The translations under genes and the position numbers were made by a program. Positions 23,269-32,872 of a stretch of 43,616 bases of DNA are shown here, one piece after another (positions within the stretch are counted from its first letter, which is position 1; each line of letters opens with the position of its first letter). The stretch is from an uncultured Collinsella sp. (GTDB lineage: Bacteria; Actinomycetota; Coriobacteriia; Coriobacteriales; Coriobacteriaceae), in contig CAADTZ010000047.1 of assembly GCA_900752015.1 (NCBI GenBank), positions 1 to 43,616 on the forward strand, read 5' to 3'. The notes beneath the pieces are model-generated. The model ran no database searches, was not told the origin of the DNA, and saw only the letters and a program-made list of their open reading frames with translations.

Positions 23269-24030
23269 ATGCTTAAACCCGAACGTCACGAACAATTACT
23301 TGAGCTGTGCGCTCAGCGCGGAATGGTCACTGTTGCCCAAGCCGCAACAATCTTTGGTATATCTGAAATGACCGCTCGAAGAGACTTCGATGAGCTCTCG
23401 CGACGCGCTGGCGTCATCCGCGAGTACGGTGGCATCCGACTTTCAAGCGGCTCCCCCATTGCCGAAGAGGTCCCGTTTTTTGAAAAGCTCTCAATCCGCT
23501 CCCCTGAAAAAGAGCATATCGCACGCACCGCTGTCAACCTCATCAGAGAGCGCGACACCATCTTCCTCGGACCCGGTTCGACTTGCGCTCTCATCGCCCG
23601 TGCGCTGCCGCGCATGCGGCTGCGCGTCATCACAAACAGCATCATCGTGCTGAACATGCTCCAGACGCGTAACGATGTGGAGATCTGGGCCCTGGGAGGA
23701 CAGTATCGCAAACGATCGGGTTCTTTCGTCGGGCCCATCGCCGAAGATGCTCTCGCCCCGCTCGGTATCGACACTTGCTTTATCGGCACCAACGGCGTAC
23801 TCGCCCAATCCATCTCCTGTTCTAACCTTGAGGAAGGACGCTTACAGGCGCTCGCTTGCGATCGCGCCGCCAAGCGTTACCTTGTCTGCGATTCAAGCAA
23901 GATCGGACAGATGGACTTCTTCGGCTTCTTCAATCTCGATCAAATGGACGCACTCATCACCGATGCAAATGTCAACGACAAACAGCGTTCCATGGTTCTC
24001 GAATCAACTCGCATCATCGTCGCAGAATAG
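23269..24030 (+). CDS. Second DeoR/GlpR family regulator in tandem
   Basis: A 253-residue DeoR-type protein, clearly different from its neighbour. HTH at about 19-45 (MVTVAQAATIFGISEMTARRDF), then GVIREYGGIRL replaces the usual VHGGA. The sensor domain has FLGPGSTCALIARALP and a C-terminal FIGTNGVLAQ segment. ATG at 23269 starts 15 bp after the first gene's stop, so the two are cotranscribed. Two DeoR repressors may integrate two inducers or act as a heteromer; no direct evidence. A hairpin terminator lies about 30 bp downstream. Confidence 0.86.
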   Translation: MLKPERHEQLLELCAQRGMVTVAQAATIFGISEMTARRDFDELSRRAGVIREYGGIRLSSGSPIAEEVPFFEKLSIRSPEKEHIARTAVNLIRERDTIFLGPGSTCALIARALPRMRLRVITNSIIVLNMLQTRNDVEIWALGGQYRKRSGSFVGPIAEDALAPLGIDTCFIGTNGVLAQSISCSNLEEGRLQALACDRAAKRYLVCDSSKIGQMDFFGFFNLDQMDALITDANVNDKQRSMVLESTRIIVAE

Positions 24031-24062
24031 GCCTGTTTTGATTTAGCTGGACACCACAGCAA

Positions 24063-24095
24063 AGACCCCGATTCGATAAAGCCGAATCGGGGTCT
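24063..24095. terminator. Terminator hairpin after the deoR pair
   Basis: AGACCCCGATTCG (24063-24075) pairs exactly with CGAATCGGGGTCT (24083-24095) over 13 bp. It is followed by CATTATTC, a weak T-rich tail, on the plus strand. It separates the deoR transcript from the minus-strand remnant gene and may work in both directions. Confidence 0.8.
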
Positions 24096-24129
24096 CATTA
24101 TTCGCATCAAATCGCAAATAGGTCAGCAG

Positions 24130-24357
24130 CTACTTCTCAGTGTAGACGCTCTCGCCACCGAGATAGGTCTCGACGAGGGATAGGTCGGGGTTGAGGACGA
24201 CAACCTCACCCACGTAATCGGAGGTGCCGGCACCGGTGAGCACCACATTGAGGCGACCGTCGCCCATGGCGCGGGCGTCGGCCAGGAACGCCTCGACGGC
24301 CTCAAGGTTATCCTTGTAGATGTTCAGCGTGTCAAGCCAAAGCTCGGGAGACGACAC
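24130..24357 (-). pseudogene. Chimeric remnant: AgaS N-terminal piece fused to NagA C-terminal piece
   Basis: The 75-residue frame joins two unrelated families. Residues about 3-51 (PELWLDTLNIYKDN...NVVLTGAGTSDYVGE) match the SIS-domain N-terminal region of AgaS, the galactosamine-6-phosphate deaminase/isomerase. Residues 52-75 (VVVLNPDLSLVETYLGGESV) match the C-terminal end of NagA, the amino-sugar-6-phosphate deacetylase, with its natural stop. The first two dozen AgaS residues are also missing, and that cut coincides with the edge of the 58-bp direct repeat. One deletion of probably 2 kb or more would produce the internal junction. The product is very unlikely to be functional. These enzymes are the expected GalNAc/galactosamine catabolic steps for the nearby PTS. 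Confidence 0.75.
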
Positions 24358-24403
24358 GTTGATGCCTGCTTAACTCTGCTCGCTCAGGCTAAAGACTTTG
24401 TTG
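24346..24403. repeat. 58-bp direct repeat, right copy
   Basis: Same sequence and orientation as 12819-12876, with one mismatch. It covers the last few codons of the histidine phosphatase gene, its stop at 24389-24391 and the region downstream, and it runs into the GTG start of the agaS/nagA remnant. Confidence 0.9.
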
Positions 24404-25009
24404 AGGATCGATGATCTGCTGCAAGGTGAACTTACATTGGGACGTGTCGCATTCTTCTTGCGAATCCTCAAAATCAAAGATCATGATGGCGCAGTTGGGG
24501 AGCTTTGCTGGGAGTTCGAAGCCCTCTGGGGCGGCGGCTTTGATGAATTGGCGGCTGGCGCTGCCGTGGCTTACTGCCAGGACGGTTTCAACATCATCGG
24601 CGCTCATGAGATTAGCGAGCGTGCTTACCATACGCTCTTGCAGCGCCTGACTTCCCTCCCCTCCGAAGGGGATTAAGTCCTCGCCCGGATCCCAGACGTC
24701 GGTAGGCAGTGCGTCGTGCGGGCCCCCTTCAAAGGAGCCATAGCAGCGTTCGATGATGCCTTCGCAGGGCTCGACGGCGGCGTCCGGGCCGAGGAGCTCG
24801 CCTGCGACGAGCCGAGCCGTGGCCATGGCTCGGCTTAAAGGAGACGAGACTACCTTGTCGGGGGTGACGTCGCGGGCTTTAAGCCATGCGGCGGCCTTTG
24901 CGGCCTGCTGACGGCCCAAGTCCGTTAGCGGTGAATCGCAGCGGCCCTGGACGAGCTTTTTGACATTGAACTCCGTCTGACCGTGACGGAGCAGATACAG
25001 TTTCTTCAT
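24389..25009 (-). CDS. Histidine phosphatase (phosphoglycerate mutase-like) family protein
   Basis: A 206-residue branch-1 histidine phosphatase. The phosphohistidine motif LLRHGQTEFN has His9, followed by SSPLSRAMATA near 55-65 and the second catalytic His in VSHGSASRQ. Substrates in this family range from phosphosugars and 3-phosphoglycerate to alpha-ribazole phosphate. The length and motifs fit a phosphatase better than a housekeeping mutase. ATG at 25009 follows AAGGGGAGACC. Its 3' end carries one copy of the direct repeat that brackets the PTS/sulfatase cassette. A decayed copy of its C-terminal part lies at 12819-13020. Confidence 0.9.
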   Translation of the reverse strand: MKKLYLLRHGQTEFNVKKLVQGRCDSPLTDLGRQQAAKAAAWLKARDVTPDKVVSSPLSRAMATARLVAGELLGPDAAVEPCEGIIERCYGSFEGGPHDALPTDVWDPGEDLIPFGGEGSQALQERMVSTLANLMSADDVETVLAVSHGSASRQFIKAAAPEGFELPAKLPNCAIMIFDFEDSQEECDTSQCKFTLQQIIDPQQSL

Positions 25010-25048
25010 GGTCTCCCCTTTTGCGCGAATGGCCCTAGCGATACAGCC

Positions 25049-26203
25049 CTACTCGCGTGCCGCGCCGACGTAGTCTTCATCGACCGTAATCTTGGCTATC
25101 GACTTGGGATATTCGGACTCCACCTGCTGCGCCAGCGTGCGCCTAAGGTCATCGGCGCCCATCGTTAAATCCGAAGGACGCACGCAGTCAAAAATCACGT
25201 TAGTGTGCGTAGGGCCCGGCACGCAGCGCAGGTCGTGGATCGAAATACGGCCGTCGATCTGTTTGGCCATCGCGTTGATGCGGAGGCGCATATCTGCCAC
25301 CTTTGGATCGTCGGTCACGATGGGGTCGTAATGAAGCGTGACGATCATGCCGTCATCTTTCCTAAACGCCTGCTCAATGTTGTCGAGCGTGTCATGACTC
25401 TCCAGCGGATCGGCTTCGGCCGCCATCTCGGCATGAGCGCTTGCGAACTTCCTGCCCGGGCCGTAGTCGTGAACCATCAGATCGTGAACGCCCAAAACGC
25501 CGGGGTAGCTCATGATCTTGTCTCGAATGTGCTTGACCAGCTTAGGATCGGGCGTCTGGCCCAAAAGCGGGCTCACCGTATCCTGGATGAGTTCAAAGCC
25601 GCTCCAACCAATATAGGCGCCAACGGCAAGACCGACCCAGGCGTCAAGATTGATATGCGTCACCTGCGAAACAATTGCGCATGCCAGCACGGCGCCCGTA
25701 GCAAGGACATCGTTCTTGGAATCCTGGGCGGTCGCATGCAGCGTCTCGGACTCAATGCGGTCACCGAGCTTTTGGTTGAGGGCCGCCATCCACAGCTTAA
25801 CAACCATCGAAAGCGCCAGGACTGCCACCAGGGCAAGCGAGAACTCGACAGGTTCGGGGTGGATGATGCGCTCAAACGAGGACTTCACCAGTTCAAGGCC
25901 AATGAGAAGCACGAGCGCCGCCACGACAAGACCCGAGAGGTACTCGTAGCGACCATGGCCGTATGGATGCTCTGGGTCGGCGGGCTTGCTCGCCAGCTTA
26001 AAGCCCAGCACGCTCACGATATTCGAGCTGGCATCGGACAGGTTGTTCATGGCATCCGCCACAATCGAAACCGATCCCGAAACCACACCAATTGCGCCCT
26101 TCGCAGCACAAAGCGCAACATTGGCGAGAATACACACCACGCCCGTCAACGTGCCCACGCGCGCACGGTCGCCCTGCGCACGTTTAACAATCCACTCGAC
26201 CAT
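25049..26203 (-). CDS. Cation diffusion facilitator (CDF) metal efflux protein
   Basis: A 384-residue CDF transporter exporting divalent metals (Zn, Mn, Fe or Co) in exchange for protons. The N-terminal half has about six helices. The metal-site helices carry DAMNNLSDASSN (50-61) and HATAQDSKNDVLATG, the paired D/N and H/D sets of the transport site. HPYGHGRYEYLSG (79-91) is the conserved loop. The C-terminal cytoplasmic domain is longer than usual (about 100 extra residues). The N/D-containing first site is nearer the manganese/iron-type CDFs, but specificity cannot be assigned. It is an isolated gene between two terminator-like or repeat regions. Confidence 0.9.
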   Translation of the reverse strand: MVEWIVKRAQGDRARVGTLTGVVCILANVALCAAKGAIGVVSGSVSIVADAMNNLSDASSNIVSVLGFKLASKPADPEHPYGHGRYEYLSGLVVAALVLLIGLELVKSSFERIIHPEPVEFSLALVAVLALSMVVKLWMAALNQKLGDRIESETLHATAQDSKNDVLATGAVLACAIVSQVTHINLDAWVGLAVGAYIGWSGFELIQDTVSPLLGQTPDPKLVKHIRDKIMSYPGVLGVHDLMVHDYGPGRKFASAHAEMAAEADPLESHDTLDNIEQAFRKDDGMIVTLHYDPIVTDDPKVADMRLRINAMAKQIDGRISIHDLRCVPGPTHTNVIFDCVRPSDLTMGADDLRRTLAQQVESEYPKSIAKITVDEDYVGAARE

Positions 26204-26282
26204 CTACATCCGCCCCCACGGTACTACCTATATATCTATTGCTCAAACGGATTGTAGTGTAGCCACTTTGTCTCCCAGATAC

Positions 26283-26317
26283 AAAGAGGCCGCAGCCCGC
26301 ACGGGCCACGGCCTTGG
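26283..26317 (-). terminator. Terminator-like hairpin after the orphan PTS EIIC gene
   Basis: AGGCCG (26287-26292) pairs with CGGCCT (26309-26314), and GCCC with GGGC within. On the minus strand the stem is followed by CTTTGT. It sits about 40 bp past the EIIC stop, so it should end the fatty-acid operon transcript if that extends through EIIC. Confidence 0.6.
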
Positions 26318-26353
26318 AGCATGACAAAAGAATCGTCCTTTTGTCGCACAGGT

Positions 26354-27568
26354 TTATGCGCTTACTTCAGCAGCGCTCGCCACTGTTTCGGGCGAATCGG
26401 CTCCGTCCTCCGTCGCCTGTTCCTTCGTCGGCACCACACCAAAGCAGTAGCTCAGCGCCGCAGACACCGCAAATGCCGTGCCGCCGGCAGCGCAGCACCA
26501 CAGCAGGTTCGAGATGCCGCCCGTGGCAAAGCCAATGACCATGAGGACATTCGTCATGCCGATGGTATAGGCCGTAACGTGGCCCACGGCCGCAACAAGG
26601 CCTCCGACGGCGCCGCCAATGGCCATGCACGTCAGGCACCTGCCATATTTAAAGCCGCAACCGTACAGCGCCGGCTCGCTTACGCCGCCAAGAACACCCG
26701 AGATTGAATAGCCCAGCATGAGCGCCTTCTCGTCCTTATCCGCAACGCGGAGCGACGCGCCAAAGGGCATGCCCCAAACGGCGAACGTCGCCATCGTCGC
26801 GGCGATCAGGATGCACGAATCCGTTCCCACACTCATAAACTGAGCATAGGCAAGCGATAGGACAACGTTGCTGACGCCGGCGATCTTTAGGAACTCCCAG
26901 CCCGCGGCAAGCCCCATGAGCGTGAGCAGCGACACGATGCCACCGGAATTGCCAAGCATAAACATAAGCTGGCCCAACAGCATGCCCAGATAGCTGCCCG
27001 CCGGCGCCGTAATACACAGCGAAACCGGAACCATGACAAGCATGGTCGCAAACGGAACGAACGAAAACGCCACGGCCTTAGGGATAACGCGCTGAAAGAA
27101 ACACTCCACTCGCCATAGCACGGGCACCGAGATGAGAACCGGAATAACAGTCGTCGTGTAATCGTTGACCGGCGCGGGAAGCAGACCATACACGGAAGTC
27201 ATCGATGCCCCCGTCGTCGATGCGGCATCGACGAGCTTGAGCAGATCGGGCGCAATCAATACGCCGCCCAGCATCATACCCAGCTGCTCCGAGCAACCGA
27301 GCTGGCGGGCGGCCGCCCAACCAAGATAGATGGGCAAAAAGTAGTAGCCGGCGTTATAGAGCCAACTGTAGAACAGGCGATAGATATCGGAATCGGCAGA
27401 CCACAGGCCCAGCATGCCTTCGCCCATAATGACGGCGACGGTGCGGAACAACGCCGCGCAGACAATAAGCGGCAGCGCCGACATCATGCTTTTGGACAGA
27501 TAGTCCACCACGGCCATGGCGTTTGATGAGACCGTCGTTGTAAACGAGGTGTTAGAAACTTGTGACAC
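26354..27568 (-). CDS. PTS glucose/beta-glucoside-type EIIC, standalone
   Basis: A 404-residue membrane protein with about ten hydrophobic segments. It is related to the EIIC domains of glucoside, sucrose and N-acetylmuramate PTS permeases; the family motif GGVSEPALYGCGFKYGR is clear. No EIIB or EIIA domain is present, so it must borrow them from another protein or act differently. The GTG at 27568 is favoured as start because GAAAGGGTTCCT precedes it; an ATG at 27592 lies in an unlike context and gives eight extra residues. It begins 40 bp after the accDA stop, suggesting read-through from the fatty-acid operon. The sugar is unknown. Confidence 0.87.
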   Translation of the reverse strand: MSQVSNTSFTTTVSSNAMAVVDYLSKSMMSALPLIVCAALFRTVAVIMGEGMLGLWSADSDIYRLFYSWLYNAGYYFLPIYLGWAAARQLGCSEQLGMMLGGVLIAPDLLKLVDAASTTGASMTSVYGLLPAPVNDYTTTVIPVLISVPVLWRVECFFQRVIPKAVAFSFVPFATMLVMVPVSLCITAPAGSYLGMLLGQLMFMLGNSGGIVSLLTLMGLAAGWEFLKIAGVSNVVLSLAYAQFMSVGTDSCILIAATMATFAVWGMPFGASLRVADKDEKALMLGYSISGVLGGVSEPALYGCGFKYGRCLTCMAIGGAVGGLVAAVGHVTAYTIGMTNVLMVIGFATGGISNLLWCCAAGGTAFAVSAALSYCFGVVPTKEQATEDGADSPETVASAAEVSA

Positions 27569-27608
27569 AGGAACCCTTTCCCAATGTGACATGCGGACTG
27601 TCCCCTAG

Positions 27609-29319
27609 TCACATCGTGCGGTACTGACCGATTGCGCGGTACTTTTCGTAGCGGAGGTTTGTGAGAGTCGCGTCGTCGAGCCGCCCAAGCGTATCGAAGG
27701 CATCAAATGCCGAGGACATGACGGCGCCGGCGATCTCCTCATGCGACAGGCCCCTATCGTCAACAATGCCGTCGATGATACCGAGCGCCAACAGGTCGGG
27801 AGCCGTGAGCCTAAGCGCCTCGGCGGCCTCATTCGCGCGCTCGGTATCCTTCCACAGGATCGACGCACAGGCCTCGGGGCTCACGACCGAATAGGCCGAG
27901 CTCGAGAGCATCAGGATGCGGTCGGCCACGGACAGCGCCAGCGCGCCACCAGAGCCGCCCTCGCCTGTCACCACCGAGACAATCGGCGTCTTAAGGCCGC
28001 TCATCTCCATGAGATTCTGGGCAATCGCCTCGCCCTGGCCGCGTTCCTCGGCACCGATGCCGCAAAACGCGCCCGAAGTATCGACCAGACACAGAACCGG
28101 TCGACCAAACTTTTCGGCCTGACGCATCAGGCGACGCGCTTTGCGGTAGCCCTCGGGATGTGCCATGCCAAAGTTGCGGCGCATACGCTCTTTGGTCGTG
28201 GTGCCGCGCTCGATGGCGATGACCGTTACGGGGCGTCCGTCTTTCCAGCCAATGCCAGCCAACACAGCGGCGTCGTCGCCAAAGTAACGGTCGCCGTGCA
28301 GCTCAACGAATCCGTCGAGACCCAGCGAGATCATCTCACCCGCCGTGGCGCGATCTGCCGAGCGGGTCTGCTTGACAATCTCGAGCGCGGTTTTTGGTGC
28401 CGCCGAGCGCTTAAACAAGTGTCCCAGCTTTTTGCCGCGACGACCCGTATGCACGATCTCATGCGGTGCCCCCAGGCCGGGCGCGTGCCCTTCGTGCAGC
28501 GCCAGCAGCTCGCCCACCGTGAGCGCGATCTCGCCGCGCGGAACAACGGCATCGCAAAAGCCGTGCTCCAGCAAAAACTCGGAGCGTTGGAATCCCCTGG
28601 GCAGGCGCTTGTGCATGTTCTGCTCGATCACGCGCGGGCCGGCAAATGCCGTCAGGGCATCGGGCTCGGCCAGGATAATGTCGCCCTCCATAGCAAAGCT
28701 CGCGGTTACGCCTCCGGTCGTGGGGTCGGTGAGCACCGTGATATACAGGCCGCCCGCCTCGCTGTGGCGCCTAACCGCCGCAGAAATCTTGGCCATCTGC
28801 ATAAGCGATGTCACGCCCTCTTGCATGCGCGCACCGCCCGAAACGGTAAAGCCGACAACCGGCAATCCCAGCTCGGTCGCGTGCTCAAATGTGCGACAGA
28901 TCTTCTCGCCCACCACGGAACCCATCGAGCCCATCATAAAGTTGGTGTCCATAAAGAAGAGCGCGGTATCGCAACCGCAGATTTTGCCCCTGCCGCACAC
29001 AACGGCATCGCGCTCGCCCGAACGCTCGCTCACGCTCTTGAGCTTGTCGGCATAGCCGGGAAACGAGAGGAAGTCCTCCGGCGCCAGATTGGCATCCCAT
29101 TCCTCAAACGTGCCCTCGTCGACCGTCATGCGCATGCGCGCGCGACCGCTCACGCGAAAGTGTTTGCCGCAACGAGGGCAGACCTCGAGGTTGTCGTGTA
29201 GGCGTGCCTCATCGATCACGCGGCGGCACTCCGGGCACTTGATAAACACGTGGCGCGCGGGAAACTCGGCGCACGACTCGGTCATCGGTCCCTCGAGGAC
29301 GTTGACCGTCTTCGCTTTT

Positions 29320-29333
<14 letters not shown>
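27609..29333 (-). CDS. accDA: Fused acetyl-CoA carboxylase carboxyltransferase beta-alpha
   Basis: A 574-residue fusion of AccD (about 1-300) and AccA (about 305-574), transferring the carboxyl group from carboxybiotin to acetyl-CoA. The AccD zinc ribbon has Cys at 33, 36, 52 and 55. TVSGGARMQEG is at 163-172, and the AccA active region TGEGGSGGALALSVAD is at 456-470. Separate genes are usual, and the fusion removes the need for subunit balancing. The start ATG at 29333 overlaps the accC stop (29320-29322) by 14 bp; ATG at 29327 is an alternative. It is the last fatty-acid gene, before the orphan EIIC. Confidence 0.95.
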
Positions 29334-30663
<1,330 letters not shown>

Positions 30664-30673
30664 GAAGCCTTCC

Positions 30674-31096
30674 TTAACTTTCGTGCATGAGTGCAAAAGA
30701 CATATCGGCGCGGCAGCAAACCTCACCGTTGACGCTCGCAGTACCCGTCGCAAAGCGGAACGGCCCGCGCGCACGCGTGATGGTGCACACCAGATCAACC
30801 GTGTCGCCCGGGCGCACCGGACGCTTAAAGCGCACCTTGTCCAGACTCGTGTAGAACGGCGTCGCGCCGCGCGCTTCCTCGTCGTCCATCAGCAGCACGC
30901 AACAGTTTTGGGCGAGCATCTCGCACTGAATCACGCCGGGGACCACCGGGTTTCCCGGAAAATGCCCCTGCAAAAAGTACTCGTCGCCCGTGATCGTGAT
31001 CTTGCCGTGGGCCTCGTCGCCCACCAGCTCGGCCTCGTCGAGCAAAAGCATCGGCTCGCGATGCGGCAACAGCTTCTTGAGCTCTTCTTTGTTCAT
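30674..31096 (-). CDS. fabZ: 3-hydroxyacyl-ACP dehydratase
   Basis: A 140-residue hot-dog fold dehydratase that removes water from 3-hydroxyacyl-ACP to give trans-2-enoyl-ACP. The active-site His45 is in FLQGHFPGNPVVPGVIQCEM, with Glu59 the partner acid. The N-terminus KKLLPHREPMLLLD is standard for FabZ. The ATG at 31096 is best placed after AGGTGATGTCC; ATG at 31102 and GTG at 31105 are too close to it. It sits between accB and accC, the same order as in streptococci. Confidence 0.95.
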   Translation of the reverse strand: MNKEELKKLLPHREPMLLLDEAELVGDEAHGKITITGDEYFLQGHFPGNPVVPGVIQCEMLAQNCCVLLMDDEEARGATPFYTSLDKVRFKRPVRPGDTVDLVCTITRARGPFRFATGTASVNGEVCCRADMSFALMHES

Positions 31097-31105
31097 GGAC
31101 ATCAC

Positions 31106-31582
31106 CTATCCGATCCTCATGAGGCAGCTGCCAAACTCCACGAGGTCGCCGTCGGCCACGCAGATCTCGAGCACCTCGCCGTCTGCCTCGGCCGTCACCT
31201 CGTTGAGAACCTTCATGGCCTCGATGATGCAGAGGGTCTCGCCGGCCTTGACCTTGGAGCCCACGTGCACAAACGGCTCGTCACCCGGCGCCGGGGCAGC
31301 ATAGAAAACGCCAACCATGGGAGCGGTCACCTCGGTGCCCTTGGGCTCCGGTGCGGCGGCAGGCGCCTGCGCGGTGGGCTCCGGTGCGGCGGCAGGCATG
31401 GCGACAGGAGCCACCGCCGGAGCAGTCACGGCACCCGGCATAGGCATGGGCACGGCAACCGGCTGCGCGGCGCTCACGCGCTCAAGTTCGACCGCGGTGC
31501 CATCGGGCTCCTCAACGCGTACGCGCGTGAGGCCGCGGTCCTCCATAACATCGGCTATCTCGGCAAGTCTTTTGGAATCCAT
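31106..31582 (-). CDS. accB: Biotin carboxyl carrier protein of acetyl-CoA carboxylase
   Basis: A 158-residue BCCP. The biotinylation motif EAMKV is at 121-125, with Lys124 receiving biotin from BirA, whose gene is in this window at 36963. An Ala/Pro-rich linker (about 40-82) joins the short N-terminal region with the lipoyl-like C-terminal domain (83-158). The thumb residues and AMKVLNEVTAEADGEVLEI are present. ATG at 31582 follows GGAGCTAGAGC. Confidence 0.96.
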   Translation of the reverse strand: MDSKRLAEIADVMEDRGLTRVRVEEPDGTAVELERVSAAQPVAVPMPMPGAVTAPAVAPVAMPAAAPEPTAQAPAAAPEPKGTEVTAPMVGVFYAAPAPGDEPFVHVGSKVKAGETLCIIEAMKVLNEVTAEADGEVLEICVADGDLVEFGSCLMRIG

Positions 31583-31585
31583 GCT

Positions 31586-32833
31586 CTAGCTCCTCGTATA
31601 TCTACGCAGCGCGATGGCGGCGTTGTGCCCGCCAAAGCCCAGGTTGGTCGAAAGCGCCCAGGTAAGGTCGGCGCGAACCGCTCGATTAGGCGTGTAATCA
31701 AGATCGCAGGCGGGATCGGGCGTGTGGTAGTTAATAGTCGGGGGTACCACACCCTGCTCGAGCGCCATGGCACAGGCCATGACCTCGATGGCGCCCGTGG
31801 CACCGATCATGTGGCCGGTCATCGACTTGGTCGACGAGACGTGCGCGGCGCGTGCCGCGTCCTCGCCGAGCGCACGCTTAATGCCCGCCGTCTCGGACGA
31901 ATCGTTGAGCTTGGTCGAGGTGCCGTGAGCGTTGATGTAGAGGCCCTCGGAAGGCTTAACGTCGCCCTCGGCCACCGCCAGTGATATCGCACGGGCAATG
32001 CCGGCAGCCTCGGGATCGGGGCTCGTGATGTGATAGGCATCATCGGTGTTGCCGTAGCCCACGACCTCGGCATAAATGTGCGCACCGCGCGCCTGCGCAT
32101 GTTCCATGCTCTCGAGCACGAGCACGCAGGCGCCCTCGCCCATCACAAAGCCGTCGCGGTCTGCATCGAACGGACGGCATGCCGTCGCGGGATCGGGATT
32201 GGTGGTCAATGCGCGGCAGGACGTAAAGCCCGCAACGGCATCGGGGATAATTGCGGCCTCAGCACCGCCGGCGAGAATCGCATCGGCATAGCCGTGCTTG
32301 ATGGCGCGGAACGCCTCGCCCACCGCATGGGCCGAGGTTGCGCACGCGGTCACGACGGGCAGGGTCGGGCCCTTTGCCTTATGGCGAATCGCGATGTTGC
32401 CCGAAGCCATGTTGGGAATCATCATCGCGATCATGTAAGGAGATGCGCGACGAGGCCCCCGATCGGCGATCGTGTGGACGTTGTCGACGAGTGTCTGCAT
32501 GCCGCCCACGCCCGACCCCACGTAGACGCCCAGGCGCTCTCGATCGATGGCGCCTTCGGCATCAAAGCCCGCATCGTGCATGGCTTCGTCCGAAGCCGCC
32601 ATCGCAAACTGAACGCAGGGGTCGAGATGCTTGGCGTCACGCTTGCCAAAGTACTCGTTGCCGTCAAAGCCCTTGACCTCGGCTGCCACCTTGACAGCAA
32701 ATGCATCGGTATCGAAGTGCGTGATCGGGCCGATGCCGCACGTGCCGGCGCACATGGCCGCCCAGGTGGCAAGCGCGGTGTTGCCGAGCGGCGACACGGC
32801 ACCGATACCGGTGATTGCAACTCTCTGTTCCAT
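31586..32833 (-). CDS. fabF: 3-oxoacyl-ACP synthase II (KAS II)
   Basis: A 415-residue condensing enzyme elongating acyl-ACP with malonyl-ACP. The catalytic Cys164 lies in VTACATSAHAVGEA. The two histidines are in NAHGTSTKLND and STKSMTGHMIGATG. The opening EQRVAITGIGAVSPLGN is typical of KAS II. The start ATG at 32833 gives a six-base space to GGAG; ATG at 32836 is also possible. A TTG at 32851 would add residues with no family match. It stands three bases before accB. Confidence 0.96.
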   Translation of the reverse strand: MEQRVAITGIGAVSPLGNTALATWAAMCAGTCGIGPITHFDTDAFAVKVAAEVKGFDGNEYFGKRDAKHLDPCVQFAMAASDEAMHDAGFDAEGAIDRERLGVYVGSGVGGMQTLVDNVHTIADRGPRRASPYMIAMMIPNMASGNIAIRHKAKGPTLPVVTACATSAHAVGEAFRAIKHGYADAILAGGAEAAIIPDAVAGFTSCRALTTNPDPATACRPFDADRDGFVMGEGACVLVLESMEHAQARGAHIYAEVVGYGNTDDAYHITSPDPEAAGIARAISLAVAEGDVKPSEGLYINAHGTSTKLNDSSETAGIKRALGEDAARAAHVSSTKSMTGHMIGATGAIEVMACAMALEQGVVPPTINYHTPDPACDLDYTPNRAVRADLTWALSTNLGFGGHNAAIALRRYTRS

Positions 32834-32872
32834 CATGGTCTCCTCATCCAAGCCGTTCTTCGGTCCTGATTT

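Noticed and set aside
24130..24357. A genuine 75-residue small protein
   Set aside because: It joins fragments of two families with the deletion point in the middle and the start in the repeat, so a remnant is more likely.
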